NCBI GenBank assembly: GCA_031291445.1
Contig: JARLJA010000164.1
Location: 1 to 40,677 of the forward strand
DNA length: 40,677 bases
Reading direction: 5' to 3'
Source: Xanthobacteraceae bacterium
GTDB taxonomy: Bacteria; Pseudomonadota; Alphaproteobacteria; Rhizobiales; Xanthobacteraceae
Part shown: piece by piece, positions 9,248 to 19,448 of the stretch
How the letters are laid out: every line of letters starts with the position of its first letter
How positions within the stretch are numbered: the stretch's first letter is position 1
The notes under the pieces: generated by a model
The model's database searches: none
What the model was told of the DNA's origin: nothing
Seen by the model: only the letters and a program-made list of their open reading frames with translations
Translations under genes and position numbers: made by a program

Positions 9248-10234
9248 CTACCCGACGAACTTTCCTCCAAGCTCGTCCTCGATGTGAATGCGGATGATGT
9301 CGTCGAAGGTGGCCTCGGCGGTGGTGAAGCCGAGCTCGCGGGCGCGGACCGCGGCGAAATCGCGCGGCCAGCCGGCGACGATGGCGATGATCGCGGGATC
9401 CGGCTCGCGGCGGATCCGTGCCGCGACCTTGGGTCCGGCGACGCGGGTCAGCGCCACGATCTGCTCGCCGACGGTGGCCGAGAGCCCCGGCATGGTGAGG
9501 CTGCGGCGCCAGCCCAGCCGCGTAAGCTCCATGGTTCCGGCCTGCAGCAGGAAGCCCACGGTCGAGCGCGGCGAGGCGTGCCAGTGCCGCACCTCCTCGG
9601 ACACCGGCAGCACCGCTTCCTCGCCGTTGAGCGGCTCGCGAATGATGTTGGAGAAGAAGCCGGACGCCGCCTTGTTGGGCCGGCCGGGGCGCACGCACAC
9701 GGTGGGCAGACGAATGCTGATACCGTCGAGGACGCCGCGCCGCGAATAGTCGGTGATCAGGAGCTCGCAGACCGCCTTCTGGGTGCCGTAGCTGGTCAGC
9801 GGCGTATGGAAGAACTCGTCGTCGATCTTGTCGTGGAATGGCGCGCCGAACACCGCGATCGACGAGGTGAACACCAGCCGCGGCTTGTAGCCGCCGCCGA
9901 CCGCGCGGATCGCCTCGAGCAGGGCGTGGGTGCCGCCGAAATTGACACGGTAGCCCTTGTCGAAATCGGCTTCCGCCTCGCCCGACACGATGGCCGCGAG
10001 ATGAAAGATCACGTCGGGCCGCTCCGCCACCAGCGGCGCGGCCGCGCCAGCGTCGGAGAAGTCGCAGGTCACGGTCGACACCGGCATGGCGGCGCCCGCG
10101 GGCGGCACTGGGGCCACGATGTCCTGCAGCGTCAGCCGCGAGATCGGCTGGGAGCCGAGCCGGCCGTCGCGCACGAGTCGTTCGCTGAGCTTGCGGCCGA
10201 CCATGCCGGCGGCGCCGAGTACGAGAATGTGCAA
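9248..10234 (-). CDS. denD: D-erythronate dehydrogenase-like SDR/epimerase-family enzyme
   Basis: About 328 residues of the extended SDR (epimerase) type. The NAD-binding loop is GAAGMVG at the N-terminus (LHILVLGAAGMVGRKL) and the active-site pair is Y..K in TSYGTQKAVCELL, preceded by VFTSSIAVFG with the Ser. These blocks and RLPTVCVRPGRPNKAASGFFSNI are those of DenD, which oxidises D-erythronate to 2-oxo-tetronate. I chose the TTG at 10232-10234, which has AAAGGA just before it; the longer ATG start at 10270 lies inside a repeat element and adds a charged 12-residue tail absent from the family. It is the last gene of the sugar ABC transporter cluster and suggests that the imported substrate is a tetronate, another aldonate or a related polyol. 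Symbol assigned by similarity only. Confidence 0.8.
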   Translation of the reverse strand: MHILVLGAAGMVGRKLSERLVRDGRLGSQPISRLTLQDIVAPVPPAGAAMPVSTVTCDFSDAGAAAPLVAERPDVIFHLAAIVSGEAEADFDKGYRVNFGGTHALLEAIRAVGGGYKPRLVFTSSIAVFGAPFHDKIDDEFFHTPLTSYGTQKAVCELLITDYSRRGVLDGISIRLPTVCVRPGRPNKAASGFFSNIIREPLNGEEAVLPVSEEVRHWHASPRSTVGFLLQAGTMELTRLGWRRSLTMPGLSATVGEQIVALTRVAGPKVAARIRREPDPAIIAIVAGWPRDFAAVRARELGFTTAEATFDDIIRIHIEDELGGKFVG

Positions 10235-10265
10235 GGGGGGGTCCTTTCGTCGTTTCTTGTCCTTC

Positions 10266-10390
10266 GTCATTCCGGGGCGGCGCGACAGCGCCGAACCCGG
10301 AATTCAGAAGTTGGGATAGTCAGGGGCTCGAAACCGCGAGATTCCGGATCGGCCCGCCAACGTGGCCGTTGGCGGGCCGTCCGGAATGAC
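10266..10390. repeat. Palindromic intergenic repeat, family C, with very strong hairpin
   Basis: The ends are gtcattccgg (10266-10275) and ccggaatgac (10381-10390), exact inverted copies. Inside, 10350-10362 and 10367-10379 form a perfect 13-base stem (GGCCCGCCAACG core) with a TGGC loop. It lies between the permease gene and the denD-like gene, which are read in the same direction, so it will be transcribed unless the upstream message ends there. Confidence 0.8.
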
Positions 10391-10430
10391 GGACTCATGG
10401 CCAAGAGCGCGGCCGGGCCAGGCTTCGCGG

Positions 10431-11342
10431 TCATTCCTTCACCGCCCCGGTCATCGCCGAGACGTAGTGTTCGACGAAGAAGGCGTAGAGGATCACGAGC
10501 GGGAGCGAGCCGACCAGCGCGCCGGCCATCAGCGCCCCCCAGCGGTAGATGTCGCCATCGACGAACTCGTTGACGATGGCCACCGGCACGGTCTTGTTCT
10601 GCGTCGACTGCAACAGCGTCAGCGCGTAGATGAACTCGTTCCAGCATAGCGTAAATGAGAAGATGAAGGCGGAGATCAGCCCCGGCACCGCCAGCGGCAG
10701 CACGATCCGGGTCAGGATCTGCCAGCGGCTGGCGCCATCGATCAGCGCGCATTCCTCGAGCTCGAACGGGATGGTCTTGAAATAGCCCATCAGCAGCCAG
10801 GTCGAGAACGGAATCAGCAGGGTCGGATAGACCAGGATCAGCGCCAGCGGCGAATCGAACAGGCCGTAGGACTGGATCACGGTGGCCATCGGGATGAACA
10901 GGATCGACGGCGGCACCAGGTAGGCGAAGAAGATCGCGGCGCCGACATACGGCGCGCCCCTGAACTGCAGCCGCACGATGGCATAGGCCGCCAGCACGCT
11001 GGCGGCGATCGACAGGAAGGTGGCGCCGGCCGCCACATACATCGTGTTCCAGAGCCAGCGCGGATACTGGGTCTCGAACAGCAGCCTCTCGATGTGCTTG
11101 AGCGTCGGATGCACCACCCAGAACGGGTTGTAGGTCTCCATGTCGATGAGCTGGGCGTCGGGTTTGATCGCCGTCAGCGCCATCCAGTAGAACGGAAACA
11201 GCAGCACCACGAGGATGATGAACAGCGGCAGATAGAGCGTGACCAGCCGCGACGGCAGCGACTCCAGGTAGCTCATGCCCTCGGAGCTGTCGGCGCCCTG
11301 CTGCGCGCCCTGCGCGACGTGTCCGGCGACGGCGTCAGTCAT
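10431..11342 (-). CDS. Carbohydrate ABC transporter permease (MalG type)
   Basis: A 303-residue inner-membrane permease with about six membrane helices and the cytoplasmic EAA loop EECALIDGASRWQILTRIVLPL that docks to the ATPase. The N-terminus is hydrophilic for ~30 residues before the first helix (LYLPLFIILVVLLFPFYW), as in MalG/UgpE-type subunits. It forms the channel together with the MalF-type partner, whose gene overlaps it by eight bases (11335-11342), which suggests translational coupling. Family C repeat DNA separates it from the denD-like gene. Confidence 0.9.
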   Translation of the reverse strand: MTDAVAGHVAQGAQQGADSSEGMSYLESLPSRLVTLYLPLFIILVVLLFPFYWMALTAIKPDAQLIDMETYNPFWVVHPTLKHIERLLFETQYPRWLWNTMYVAAGATFLSIAASVLAAYAIVRLQFRGAPYVGAAIFFAYLVPPSILFIPMATVIQSYGLFDSPLALILVYPTLLIPFSTWLLMGYFKTIPFELEECALIDGASRWQILTRIVLPLAVPGLISAFIFSFTLCWNEFIYALTLLQSTQNKTVPVAIVNEFVDGDIYRWGALMAGALVGSLPLVILYAFFVEHYVSAMTGAVKE

Positions 11343-12291
11343 TGTTGGGCCCGCCCTGCTGCCACTTGCGCTGCTGCAAGCCGAACCACGAGATGCCGAT
11401 CGCCGCGACCAGGAACGGGATCATCGCGGTGGCGATCGCCGCGCCCTCGCCAAGCCGGCCCGACAGGATGGCGCGCTGGTAGCTCAGCGTCGCCATCAGG
11501 TGGGTGGCGTTGACCGGGCCGCCGCGGGTCATCGCCCAGATCAGTTGGAAATCGGTGAAGGTGAACAGCACCGAGAACGTCATGACCACCGCGATGATCG
11601 GCGTCAGCAGCGGATAGGTGACGTAGCGGAACCGCTGCCACGCGGTGGCGCCGTCGAGCGTCGCCGCCTCGTAGAGCGACGGCGACACGGTCTGCAGGCC
11701 GGCCAGCAGGGTGATGGCGACGAACGGCACGCCGCGCCAGATGTTGGCGAAGATCACGCTGGCGCGCGCCCAGTTGCCGTCGCCGAGGAAGTTGATGTTC
11801 TCGGAGATCAGGTGAAGCTTGCGCAGCGACCACGAGATGATCGAGAACTGGGCGTCGTAGATCCACCAGAACGCGATCGCCGACAGCACGGTGGGAACGA
11901 TGAACGGGATCAGCACCGCGGCGCGGATCAGCGCCTTGAACGGCATGTGGCGGTTGAGCAGCAGCGCGAGATAAAGCCCGACGGCGAATTTGATGACGCT
12001 GGCGACGAAGGTGTAGAGCAGCGTGTTGAACACCGAGAGCCAGAACACGCTGTCGTCGGACAGCCACTGGTAGTTCTCGAGGCCGACGAAGCTGCCGCCG
12101 CGGCCGATCCGCGCATCGGTGAGGCTGAGCCACAGGCCGAGCCCGAGCGGATAGGCCAGGAACAGGATCAGGAACCCGGCCGCCGGCACCATGAACCAGA
12201 AACCGAGCCAATTGCGGTTGGACCGCAGCCGCTGCCACGCCCCCGCGAGCGCGGAGACCTGTAGCGGCGCCCGGGCATCCACGACCGTCAT
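11335..12291 (-). CDS. Carbohydrate ABC transporter permease (MalF/UgpA type)
   Basis: A 318-residue inner-membrane protein with six clear hydrophobic helices. The N-terminal block NWLGFWFMVPAAGFLILFLAYPLG and the EAA loop YEAATLDGATAWQRFRYVTYPLL are diagnostic of the MalF/UgpA family of sugar permeases. It pairs with the MalG-type product and the UgpC/MsmK-type ATPase encoded upstream. A weak ribosome binding site (AGGTGAG) precedes the ATG. The 107-base gap to the binding-protein gene contains a stem-loop (12334-12353). Confidence 0.9.
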   Translation of the reverse strand: MTVVDARAPLQVSALAGAWQRLRSNRNWLGFWFMVPAAGFLILFLAYPLGLGLWLSLTDARIGRGGSFVGLENYQWLSDDSVFWLSVFNTLLYTFVASVIKFAVGLYLALLLNRHMPFKALIRAAVLIPFIVPTVLSAIAFWWIYDAQFSIISWSLRKLHLISENINFLGDGNWARASVIFANIWRGVPFVAITLLAGLQTVSPSLYEAATLDGATAWQRFRYVTYPLLTPIIAVVMTFSVLFTFTDFQLIWAMTRGGPVNATHLMATLSYQRAILSGRLGEGAAIATAMIPFLVAAIGISWFGLQQRKWQQGGPNND

Positions 12292-12333
12292 CGACTCACC
12301 TGCGAAGACATCCAGTCCCAGCGCTCCACTCTA

Positions 12334-12353
12334 CGCCGGCCGAGGGGCCGGCG
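12334..12353 (-). other. Stem-loop between binding-protein and permease genes
   Basis: CGCCGGCC (12334-12341) pairs perfectly with GGCCGGCG (12346-12353) around a GAGG/CCTC loop. It lies 45 bases after the stop codon of the binding-protein gene. In binding-protein transporter operons such stems stabilise the upstream part of the mRNA, so that more binding protein than permease is made. That role is inferred here from position alone. Confidence 0.5.
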
Positions 12354-12398
12354 ATACGCGCCGGCGCGCCGACCTCACGCCCTCGTGACAACAAGCGC

Positions 12399-13721
12399 TC
12401 ACCGATAGATCCGCTTGGCCTGGCGTTCGGCGCCGGCGATCGCGCCCTTGAGGTCCTCGCGTCCGGTGCAGTAGTTGGCGAACATGTCGACGACGATGAA
12501 GTCGGCGACCGCCGCCGCCGCCTTCTCCCCCAGCGTGCCGATGCCGGCCGGCGTCAAAGTGCGCTTGGCGACGTCGCGATACGGCGTCACCTTGGGATCC
12601 GAGGTCCAGATCGGGTTGGCGTCGTAGGCGGCGAGGAACGGCGTCAGGTAGCCCTGCGCCGCCGAGACCCAGGGATTGAACTGGTCGGCCTCCTGCATGA
12701 AGGCGGCGAAGGCCTTGCAGGCCTGCGGCGCCTTGGTGAACTGGAAGGTGAGAATCGGAAAGGCGAGATGCAGCTCGGTCGGCTTGCCGACCGGCCCGAC
12801 CGGCATGTAGGCGTGGTTCATGTCGTCGGCGATCTCCTTCTTCTCGCGCTTGGCGGTGACGTAGATCGAGATGCCGTTGTTGGTGCAGTAGAGCTCGCCG
12901 GCGAGGAACGCCTTGTTGTTGGAACTGTCGTTCCACGACGCCGTGCCGGGGATGAAGGTGTCGTAGAGCTGCTTGACATACTCCAGCGCCTTGGCGGTCT
13001 CGGGCGAATTGATGATGACCTTGTCGTCCTTGTCGACCAGATAGCCGCCATGGGACCACAGCGCCCAGTGCACCCAGCCGTTGGCATCGCCCGAGGCATG
13101 GCCGAGCGCCATGCCGGACGGCGTGCCGTTCTTCTTCAGGCCCCGGCACAATTCGAGAAAGGCCGCGGTGTCCTTGGGAAACTCCTTGAAGCCGGCCTTC
13201 TCGCAGGCGGAAATGCGGTAGTTCAGCAGCGAACCGGTCGCCGCCACCGGCACGCCGATCCACTTGGCCCCGGACTTGCCGTAGGCCTCCGCCGAGGCGG
13301 TCCAGCCGCCATACTTGCCGCCGAGATAGGTGGCGACGTCGGTCATGTCGAGGCACTTGTCCGGGAACAGGTGGGGCAGCGAGTAGAGACCCCACACCAT
13401 GTCGAGCCCCTGCCCGGTGTTGGCGGCGACCGAGGCCTTGGGCTGGATGTCGTCGTAGGATTCGTTGGAGACGTTGACCTCGACGCCGGTCGCCTTGCTG
13501 AAGGCCTGCACCATGGCCATGAAGGCGACGTCCTCGGCCTCGACGAAGCGCTTCCAGCGCAAGAGATTGATTTTGGCGCCGGCCTCCGGCTTCCACGGCG
13601 CCGCCTCGGCCCAGGCCCTGGCGAAGCCCAACCATTGGTCGGCTGGGATCGCCGCGAGGCCGGTGGCGGCGGCGACACCGCCCAGCAGCAACGATCTTCG
13701 GCTCGGAATGAAGTCAGGCAT
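12399..13721 (-). CDS. Carbohydrate ABC transporter substrate-binding protein, Tat-exported
   Basis: A 440-residue periplasmic binding protein of the SBP_bac_1 (MalE-like) family. The N-terminus IPSRRSLLLGGVAAATGLAA has the twin-arginine motif followed by a hydrophobic stretch, so export by the Tat pathway is likely. Typical blocks are INLLRWKRFVEAED, YDDIQPKASVAANTGQG, KWIGVPVAATGSLLNYR and the late NPWVSAAQGYLTPF. It should bind the sugar or sugar acid used by the adjacent dehydratase and dehydrogenases. The start is preceded by AGGAGGAA. It lies between the ATPase gene (60 bases upstream) and the two permease genes. Confidence 0.9.
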   Translation of the reverse strand: MPDFIPSRRSLLLGGVAAATGLAAIPADQWLGFARAWAEAAPWKPEAGAKINLLRWKRFVEAEDVAFMAMVQAFSKATGVEVNVSNESYDDIQPKASVAANTGQGLDMVWGLYSLPHLFPDKCLDMTDVATYLGGKYGGWTASAEAYGKSGAKWIGVPVAATGSLLNYRISACEKAGFKEFPKDTAAFLELCRGLKKNGTPSGMALGHASGDANGWVHWALWSHGGYLVDKDDKVIINSPETAKALEYVKQLYDTFIPGTASWNDSSNNKAFLAGELYCTNNGISIYVTAKREKKEIADDMNHAYMPVGPVGKPTELHLAFPILTFQFTKAPQACKAFAAFMQEADQFNPWVSAAQGYLTPFLAAYDANPIWTSDPKVTPYRDVAKRTLTPAGIGTLGEKAAAAVADFIVVDMFANYCTGREDLKGAIAGAERQAKRIYR

Positions 13722-13781
13722 GCGCGGGTTCCTCCTGATGCGAACCGGATCGTTGCGGTGTCCGGGGATTGCTGAACGCTG

Positions 13782-14852
<1,071 letters not shown>

Positions 14853-15137
14853 GTTCCTCCGGCGAGCCCGCGAAGTGTGACGGCTGTCACCTTCGCTTTA
14901 TGGTATCGCGCCATCGGCGCGTCGGGTCTCTTGTGTTTTGTCTTCCCGATCAAAGTCTACTTCGGTTGCGGTGGCAAGCGTTGCGCGGACAGACTCGAAA
15001 TGCAAACATCACGGTTGCGGCGCGCCCGGCGCGTGCAATGAGAATACCGGGAAAGATGACGGCGCGGTGAAACGCAGCCGCCCAACCAGTGCCCCGGCTC
15101 TGACATTCGCCCTGGTTGTGCATTGCGGGAGGAAAAT
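14853..15137. promoter_or_regulatory. Shared divergent control region of the sugar-acid locus
   Basis: This 285-base gap separates the transporter operon from the dehydratase-SDR operon and must hold both promoters. A small dyad GTGAC-ggct-GTCAC (14877-14890) sits 25 bases before the ATPase gene and could be an operator or a hairpin. The nonamer cggttgcgg occurs twice, near 14963 and 15012. No regulator gene is adjacent, so the regulator is likely encoded elsewhere. I could not assign -35/-10 elements with confidence. Confidence 0.45.
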
Positions 15138-16946
15138 GTGACGATACCGGAGACGCCCACCCCTCGGCGCCCGCTGCGCTCCGCGCGCTGGTTCAACGAC
15201 CCGACCAATCCCGCCATGACCGCGCTCTATCTCGAGCGCTATCTCAACTTCGGATTGACCCGCGAGGAGCTGCAGTCCGGAAAGCCGATCATCGGCATCG
15301 CCCAGACCGGCAGCGACCTGTCGCCCTGCAACCGCCACCACCTCGACCTCGCCCACCGGGTGCGCGAAGGCATTCGCGAGGCCGGCGGCATCGCCTTCGA
15401 ATTCCCGACCCATCCGATCCAGGAGACCGGCAAGCGGCCGACCGCGGCGCTCGACCGCAACCTGGCCTATCTCGGCCTGGTCGAGATCCTGTTCGGCTAC
15501 CCGCTCGACGGCGTGGTGCTGACCACCGGCTGCGACAAGACCACGCCGGCCTGCCTGATGGCGGCAGCGACCGTCAACCTGCCCGCCATCGTGCTGTCCG
15601 GCGGGCCCATGCTCAACGGCTGGTTCAACGGCGAACGCACCGGCTCGGGAACCGTGGTGTGGAAGTCGCGCGAGCGCCTCGCCGCCGGCGAGATCGGCTA
15701 CGAGGAGTTCATGCAGATCGTGGCGTCGTCGGCGCCGTCGATCGGCCACTGCAACACCATGGGCACCGCCTCGACCATGAACTCGCTTGCCGAAGCGCTC
15801 GGCATGTCGCTGCCGGGCTGCGCCGCCATTCCCGCGCCCTACCGCGAGCGCGGCCAGATCGCCTACGCCACCGGCAAGCGCATCGTCGACATGGTGTGGG
15901 AGGACCTCAAGCCGTCCGATATTCTCACCCGCAGGGCGTTCGAGAACGCCATCGTGGTCAATTCCGCCATCGGCGGCTCGACCAACGCGCCGATCCATCT
16001 CAACGCGCTGGCCCGCCACATCGGCGTCGCGCTGACCATCGAGGACTGGCAGACGGTCGGCCACGACGTGCCGCTCCTGGTCAACATGCAGCCGGCGGGA
16101 ACCTATCTCGGCGAGGAGTATCACCGCGCCGGCGGGGTGCCCGCGGTGATCCGCGAACTGATGCGGCACGGCCGCATCCACACTGACGCCCTCACCGTCA
16201 ACGGCCGCAGCATCGGCGACAACTGCCGCGACGCGCCGGCCACCGACGGCGACGTCATCCTGAGCTACGACGAGCCGCTCAAGACCGACGCCGGTTTCCT
16301 GGTGCTGCACGGCAACCTGTTCGATTCGGCGATCATGAAGACCAGCGTGATCTCCGACGAGTTCCGCGCGCGCTACCTGTCGAACCCGGCGCACCCCAAC
16401 GCCTTCGAGGGCCGCGCCATCGTGTTCGAGGGGCCTGAGGACTATCACCACCGCATCGACGATCCCGATCTCGGGATCGACGAGAGCTGCCTGCTGTTCA
16501 TCCGCGGCACCGGGCCGATCGGCTATCCCGGCGGCGCCGAGGTGGTGAACATGCAGCCGCCGGCGGCGCTGATCAAACGCGGCATCCATGCGCTGCCCTG
16601 CATCGGCGACGGCCGCCAGTCGGGCACCTCGGGATCGCCGTCGATCCTCAACGCCTCCCCCGAAGCCGCCGCCGACGGCGGCCTGGCGCTGCTTCGGACC
16701 GGCGACCGGGTCCGGATCGACCTCAATACCGGCGAGGCCAATATCGTGATCGACGACGCCGAGCTGGCCGCGCGCCGCGCCGCGCTCAAGGCCAAGGGCG
16801 GATTCGGGCATCCGGAGAACCAGACACCGTGGCAGGAGATCTACCGCACCACCGTCGGCCAGCAGGCCACCGGCGCCTGCATGGAGCTCGCCACCCGCTA
16901 TCACGACATCGCCGGCCGCTTCGGCGTCGCCCGCGACAATCATTGA
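15138..16946 (+). CDS. IlvD/Edd-family aldonate dehydratase (pentonate/xylonate type)
   Basis: A 602-residue [Fe-S] dehydratase that removes water from a sugar acid to give a 2-keto-3-deoxy acid. Cluster-ligand cysteines are C64 (SDLSPCNRH), C132 ([12 protein letters not shown]) and C205 ([10 protein letters not shown]). The block [20 protein letters not shown] and the ending [15 protein letters not shown] place it with xylonate/arabonate dehydratases rather than with IlvD or phosphogluconate dehydratase. The start is GTG 15138 because GGGAGGA ends four bases before it; the in-frame TTG at 15123 has no such site. It heads an operon with two SDR genes and is divergent from the sugar importer. 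The precise substrate is unknown. Confidence 0.88.
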   Translation: MTIPETPTPRRPLRSARWFNDPTNPAMTALYLERYLNFGLTREELQSGKPIIGIAQTGSDLSPCNRHHLDLAHRVREGIREAGGIAFEFPTHPIQETGKRPTAALDRNLAYLGLVEILFGYPLDGVVLTTGCDKTTPACLMAAATVNLPAIVLSGGPMLNGWFNGERTGSGTVVWKSRERLAAGEIGYEEFMQIVASSAPSIGHCNTMGTASTMNSLAEALGMSLPGCAAIPAPYRERGQIAYATGKRIVDMVWEDLKPSDILTRRAFENAIVVNSAIGGSTNAPIHLNALARHIGVALTIEDWQTVGHDVPLLVNMQPAGTYLGEEYHRAGGVPAVIRELMRHGRIHTDALTVNGRSIGDNCRDAPATDGDVILSYDEPLKTDAGFLVLHGNLFDSAIMKTSVISDEFRARYLSNPAHPNAFEGRAIVFEGPEDYHHRIDDPDLGIDESCLLFIRGTGPIGYPGGAEVVNMQPPAALIKRGIHALPCIGDGRQSGTSGSPSILNASPEAAADGGLALLRTGDRVRIDLNTGEANIVIDDAELAARRAALKAKGGFGHPENQTPWQEIYRTTVGQQATGACMELATRYHDIAGRFGVARDNH

Positions 16947-16987
16947 TCCGGATCTAAGCAACGGATCTAAGCAACGGAGAGACAGCC

Positions 16988-17722
16988 ATGACCGGGCGGC
17001 TCAAGGGCAAGCGCGCACTCGTCACCGCCGCCGGCGCCGGCATCGGCCGGGCCGCGGCGCTGCTGTTCGCGCGCGAGGGCGCGCATGTGATCGCCACCGA
17101 CATCGACGCGGCCGCGCTCGCATCACTCTCGAACGACGGCATCGCCGAGACGGCGGCGCTTGACGCGCGCGACACCGCCGCCGTCAACGCCCTGGCGGCA
17201 AGGCTCGGCAAGGTCGACGTGCTGCTCAACGCCGCGGGCTTCGTCCACAACGGCACGGTGCTCGACTGCTCCGAGGACGACTGGGACTTCTCCTTCGACC
17301 TCAACGTCAAGTCGATGCACCGCACCATCAAGGCGTTCCTGCCGGCCATGCTGCTGGGCGGCGGCGGCAGCATCATCAACATCGCCTCCGCCGCCGGCGT
17401 CTTCAAGGCGGCGCCCAACCGCTACGTCTACAGCGCCACCAAGGCCGCGGTGGCGGCGCTGACGCGATCGGTGGCGATCGATTTCATCGCCCGGGGCATC
17501 CGCTGCAACTGCATCTGCCCCGGCACCATCGAGACGCCGTCGATGCTCGGCCGCGCCGCCTCGCTCGGCCCCGGCGGTCGCGAGATGTTCGTCAGCCGCC
17601 AGCCCATGGGGCGGCTCGGCACCGCCGAGGAAGTGGCGCAGCTCGCGCTCTATCTCGCCAGCGACGACAGCGCCTTCACCACCGGCGTCGCCCACATCAT
17701 CGACGGCGGCTGGACGCTGTGA
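16988..17722 (+). CDS. SDR dehydrogenase, 2-keto-3-deoxy-L-fuconate dehydrogenase-like
   Basis: A 244-residue classical short-chain dehydrogenase. The nucleotide loop is AAGAGIG (residues 14-20), D38 in IATDID indicates NAD rather than NADP, and the catalytic set is S134 (NIASAAG), Y148 and K152 (YVYSATKAA). The block [17 protein letters not shown] is shared with human BDH2 and bacterial 2-keto-3-deoxy-L-fuconate dehydrogenase. Following a dehydratase that makes a 2-keto-3-deoxy acid, oxidation of that acid is a sensible role (inference). GGAGAGACAGCC precedes the ATG. The gene is 41 bases after the dehydratase gene and 22 bases before the next SDR gene. Confidence 0.85.
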   Translation: MTGRLKGKRALVTAAGAGIGRAAALLFAREGAHVIATDIDAAALASLSNDGIAETAALDARDTAAVNALAARLGKVDVLLNAAGFVHNGTVLDCSEDDWDFSFDLNVKSMHRTIKAFLPAMLLGGGGSIINIASAAGVFKAAPNRYVYSATKAAVAALTRSVAIDFIARGIRCNCICPGTIETPSMLGRAASLGPGGREMFVSRQPMGRLGTAEEVAQLALYLASDDSAFTTGVAHIIDGGWTL

Positions 17723-17744
17723 CGCCGCCCTTCCGGAGGACACC

Positions 17745-18491
17745 GTGAACCAGATCGATCTGACCGGCCGCCGCGCCGTGGTCACCGGCGGGGCGCAAGG
17801 ATTCGGCCGCGCCATCGCGCAGCGCTTCATCGCCTCGGGCGCCCGGGTCGCGCTGTGGGACCTCGACGCGGCGCTGGTGGCGAAGACCGCGCGGGAGCTC
17901 GGTCCCGCCGCCGTCGCGGTCCAGGCCGACGTCGCCGATCCAACCGCCGTCGAGGCCGCGCGTGAGACGACGCTCGAGACCTTCGGCGGCATCGACATCC
18001 TGGTCAACAATGCCGGCATTGCCGGCGTCAACCGCACGGTCTGGGAGACCGAGCTCGACGAATGGCGCAAGGTGATGCGGATCAACCTCGACGGCCCGTT
18101 CATCTGCTGCAAGGCCATCGTGCCGGTGATGCTGCAGCAGAATTACGGCCGCATCGTCAACATCGCCTCCATCGCCGGCAAGGAGGGCAATCCGAACGCC
18201 GCGCACTATTCGGCGTCCAAGGCCGGCGTGAACCCCCTGACCAACTCCCACGGCAAGGAGCTGGCGCACACCCCGATCGCCGTCAACCCGGTAACGCCGG
18301 CCGCGGCGCGCACCGCGATCTTCGAGCAGATGACCGAGCAGCACATCCAGTTCATGCTGTCCAAGATTCCGCGCGGCCGTTTCGTGCTGGTGGAGGAATT
18401 GGCGGCGATGGTGGCTTGGCTTGCGTCCGAGGACTGCGGCTATGCCACCGGCGCGGTGTTCGACCTGTCCGGCGGACGGGCGACCTACTGA
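17745..18491 (+). CDS. SDR dehydrogenase, sugar-dehydrogenase-like, with a disturbed segment
   Basis: A 248-residue classical SDR. The cofactor loop is GGAQGFG (15-21), D39 in LWDLD suggests NAD, then NNAG (88-91), catalytic S142 (NIASIAG), Y155 and K159 (HYSASKAG). It may oxidise the free sugar or polyol that feeds the dehydratase; the first-step enzyme is otherwise missing from this locus. Residues 163-185 are odd: where the family has a hydrophobic helix followed by VN-VTP, this reads VNPLTNSHGKEL and AVNPVTPAA, with Pro at helix positions and an Asn-Pro pair. The active site itself is intact. Either this is a genuine variant or the local sequence contains errors. GGAGGAC precedes the start. 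Confidence 0.8.
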   Translation: MNQIDLTGRRAVVTGGAQGFGRAIAQRFIASGARVALWDLDAALVAKTARELGPAAVAVQADVADPTAVEAARETTLETFGGIDILVNNAGIAGVNRTVWETELDEWRKVMRINLDGPFICCKAIVPVMLQQNYGRIVNIASIAGKEGNPNAAHYSASKAGVNPLTNSHGKELAHTPIAVNPVTPAAARTAIFEQMTEQHIQFMLSKIPRGRFVLVEELAAMVAWLASEDCGYATGAVFDLSGGRATY

Positions 18492-18855
18492 GCGCGCGAT
18501 TCGGACGCCGCTTCCGCGGCGTCTCGGCCGTCCGGTTTCCGGCCCAGACCCGGCTGCCCGGGCGGTCACATTGTTGGGATAATGCCAAGGCGTGCCATGC
18601 CAGGGCCATGGCATTCCGCGCTCAGTTCTGGCAGTTTCGGCGGTGGTCGCCAGTCAAAACGTTGCAAACTTGTGCGACGAACCTGGTGCCCGCTTTTTCG
18701 AGACGATACGAGTCGGGCCATCTGCGCGGCGCCTGCCGCGGCGAAGGCGGGGGAGAGTTTCCGCTTTTCGGTTGAACCCGCACCGGCCCGGCGCCACTAA
18801 GAAAAAGCTCAGCAATTGCAATTGTCATAAGCACGTTTGATCTCGAGGATCCCAG
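18492..18855. other. Gene-free interval with hairpins before a secreted-protein gene
   Basis: This 364-base gap separates the SDR operon from the small secreted-protein gene. It holds a perfect stem at 18504-18523 (described separately), an inverted repeat AATGCCA (18581-18587) with TGGCATT (18609-18615), and a short palindrome AATTGCAATT at 18814-18823, shortly before the next gene. I see no plausible coding frame. The promoter of the next gene should be in the last ~100 bases. Confidence 0.5.
18504..18523 (+). terminator. Perfect 8-base stem after the SDR operon
   Basis: GACGCCGC (18504-18511), loop TTCC, GCGGCGTC (18516-18523). It is 12 bases after the stop codon of the second SDR gene. 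No T-run follows, so it would be a weak or Rho-assisted terminator, or a 3'-end protector. Confidence 0.45.
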
Positions 18856-19356
18856 ATGAAAGCGCTTCGAACCCTGTTTTGGCAAACCCTGAAAGCGGCC
18901 TGCGTGGTGGCGGGCCTGGTGGCGGCGGCGCCCGCGAGCCACGCCCAGACCGGCCCGTTCACCGGCCTCGAGGGCAACTGGTCCGGCGGCGGAACCATCC
19001 TCGTCGGCGACAACGGTTCCGAGCGGATCCGCTGCCGCGCCAACTACGAAGTGGACGGCCAGGGCAACAACCTGCACCAGGCGATCCGCTGCGCCAGCGA
19101 CAGCTATCGCTTCGAGCTCTCCAGCAGCGTCATCGCCGAGGGCGGCCGGCTGACCGGGGCCTGGCAGGAGGCGACCCGCAATGTCGGCGGCAATATCGAG
19201 GGCCGGGCCGGTCGCGGCCAGTACAACGCCATCGTGACCGGGGTCGGCTTCTCGGCCTCGCTGTCCATGGTCACCCGCGGCACCAGGCAGACCATCTCCA
19301 TCAATTCCAAGGACGCGACCAACCTGCGCGGGGTGCAGATCTCGCTGAACCGCTGA
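18856..19356 (+). CDS. Conserved small secreted protein of unknown function
   Basis: A 166-residue protein with a signal peptide (residues 1 to ~31, ending ASHAQ) and a mature part of ~135 residues that should be mostly beta structure: LEGNWSGGGTILVGDNGSE, RIRCRANYEV, IRCASDSYRFEL, LTGAWQEATRNVGG, GFSASLSMVTRG. Similar proteins are, to my knowledge, common in rhizobia and related genera without assigned function; the two Cys in RCRA and RCAS may form a disulfide. GAGGA lies seven bases before the ATG. It is a single-gene unit closed by a strong terminator. I do not recognise a catalytic motif. Confidence 0.8.
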   Translation: MKALRTLFWQTLKAACVVAGLVAAAPASHAQTGPFTGLEGNWSGGGTILVGDNGSERIRCRANYEVDGQGNNLHQAIRCASDSYRFELSSSVIAEGGRLTGAWQEATRNVGGNIEGRAGRGQYNAIVTGVGFSASLSMVTRGTRQTISINSKDATNLRGVQISLNR

Positions 19357-19396
19357 GGCGCGGGTCGCTCCGGCCGAAAACATCACTCAACGCAAA

Positions 19397-19432
19397 GCGG
19401 CGGCTCCGGATACCGGCGCCGCCGTTTTTTTT
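19397..19432 (+). terminator. Strong intrinsic terminator
   Basis: Seven pairs (19398-19404 with 19418-19424), one T/C mismatch, then four more pairs (CCGG-ata-CCGG), directly followed by eight Ts (19425-19432). It ends the secreted-protein transcript, 41 bases after its stop codon, and stands between it and the convergent exporter gene. It is the clearest Rho-independent terminator in the window. Confidence 0.9.
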
Positions 19433-19448
19433 GGCGCTTTCCGTGGAG

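Noticed and set aside
10235-10270. ATG start of the DenD-like protein at 10270
   Set aside because: It lies within the repeat element and adds a charged tail not found in the family; TTG 10234 has AAAGGA upstream.
15009-16961. 650-codon minus-strand frame opposite the dehydratase
   Set aside because: The plus strand carries a complete Fe-S dehydratase; the antisense product has no recognisable motif.
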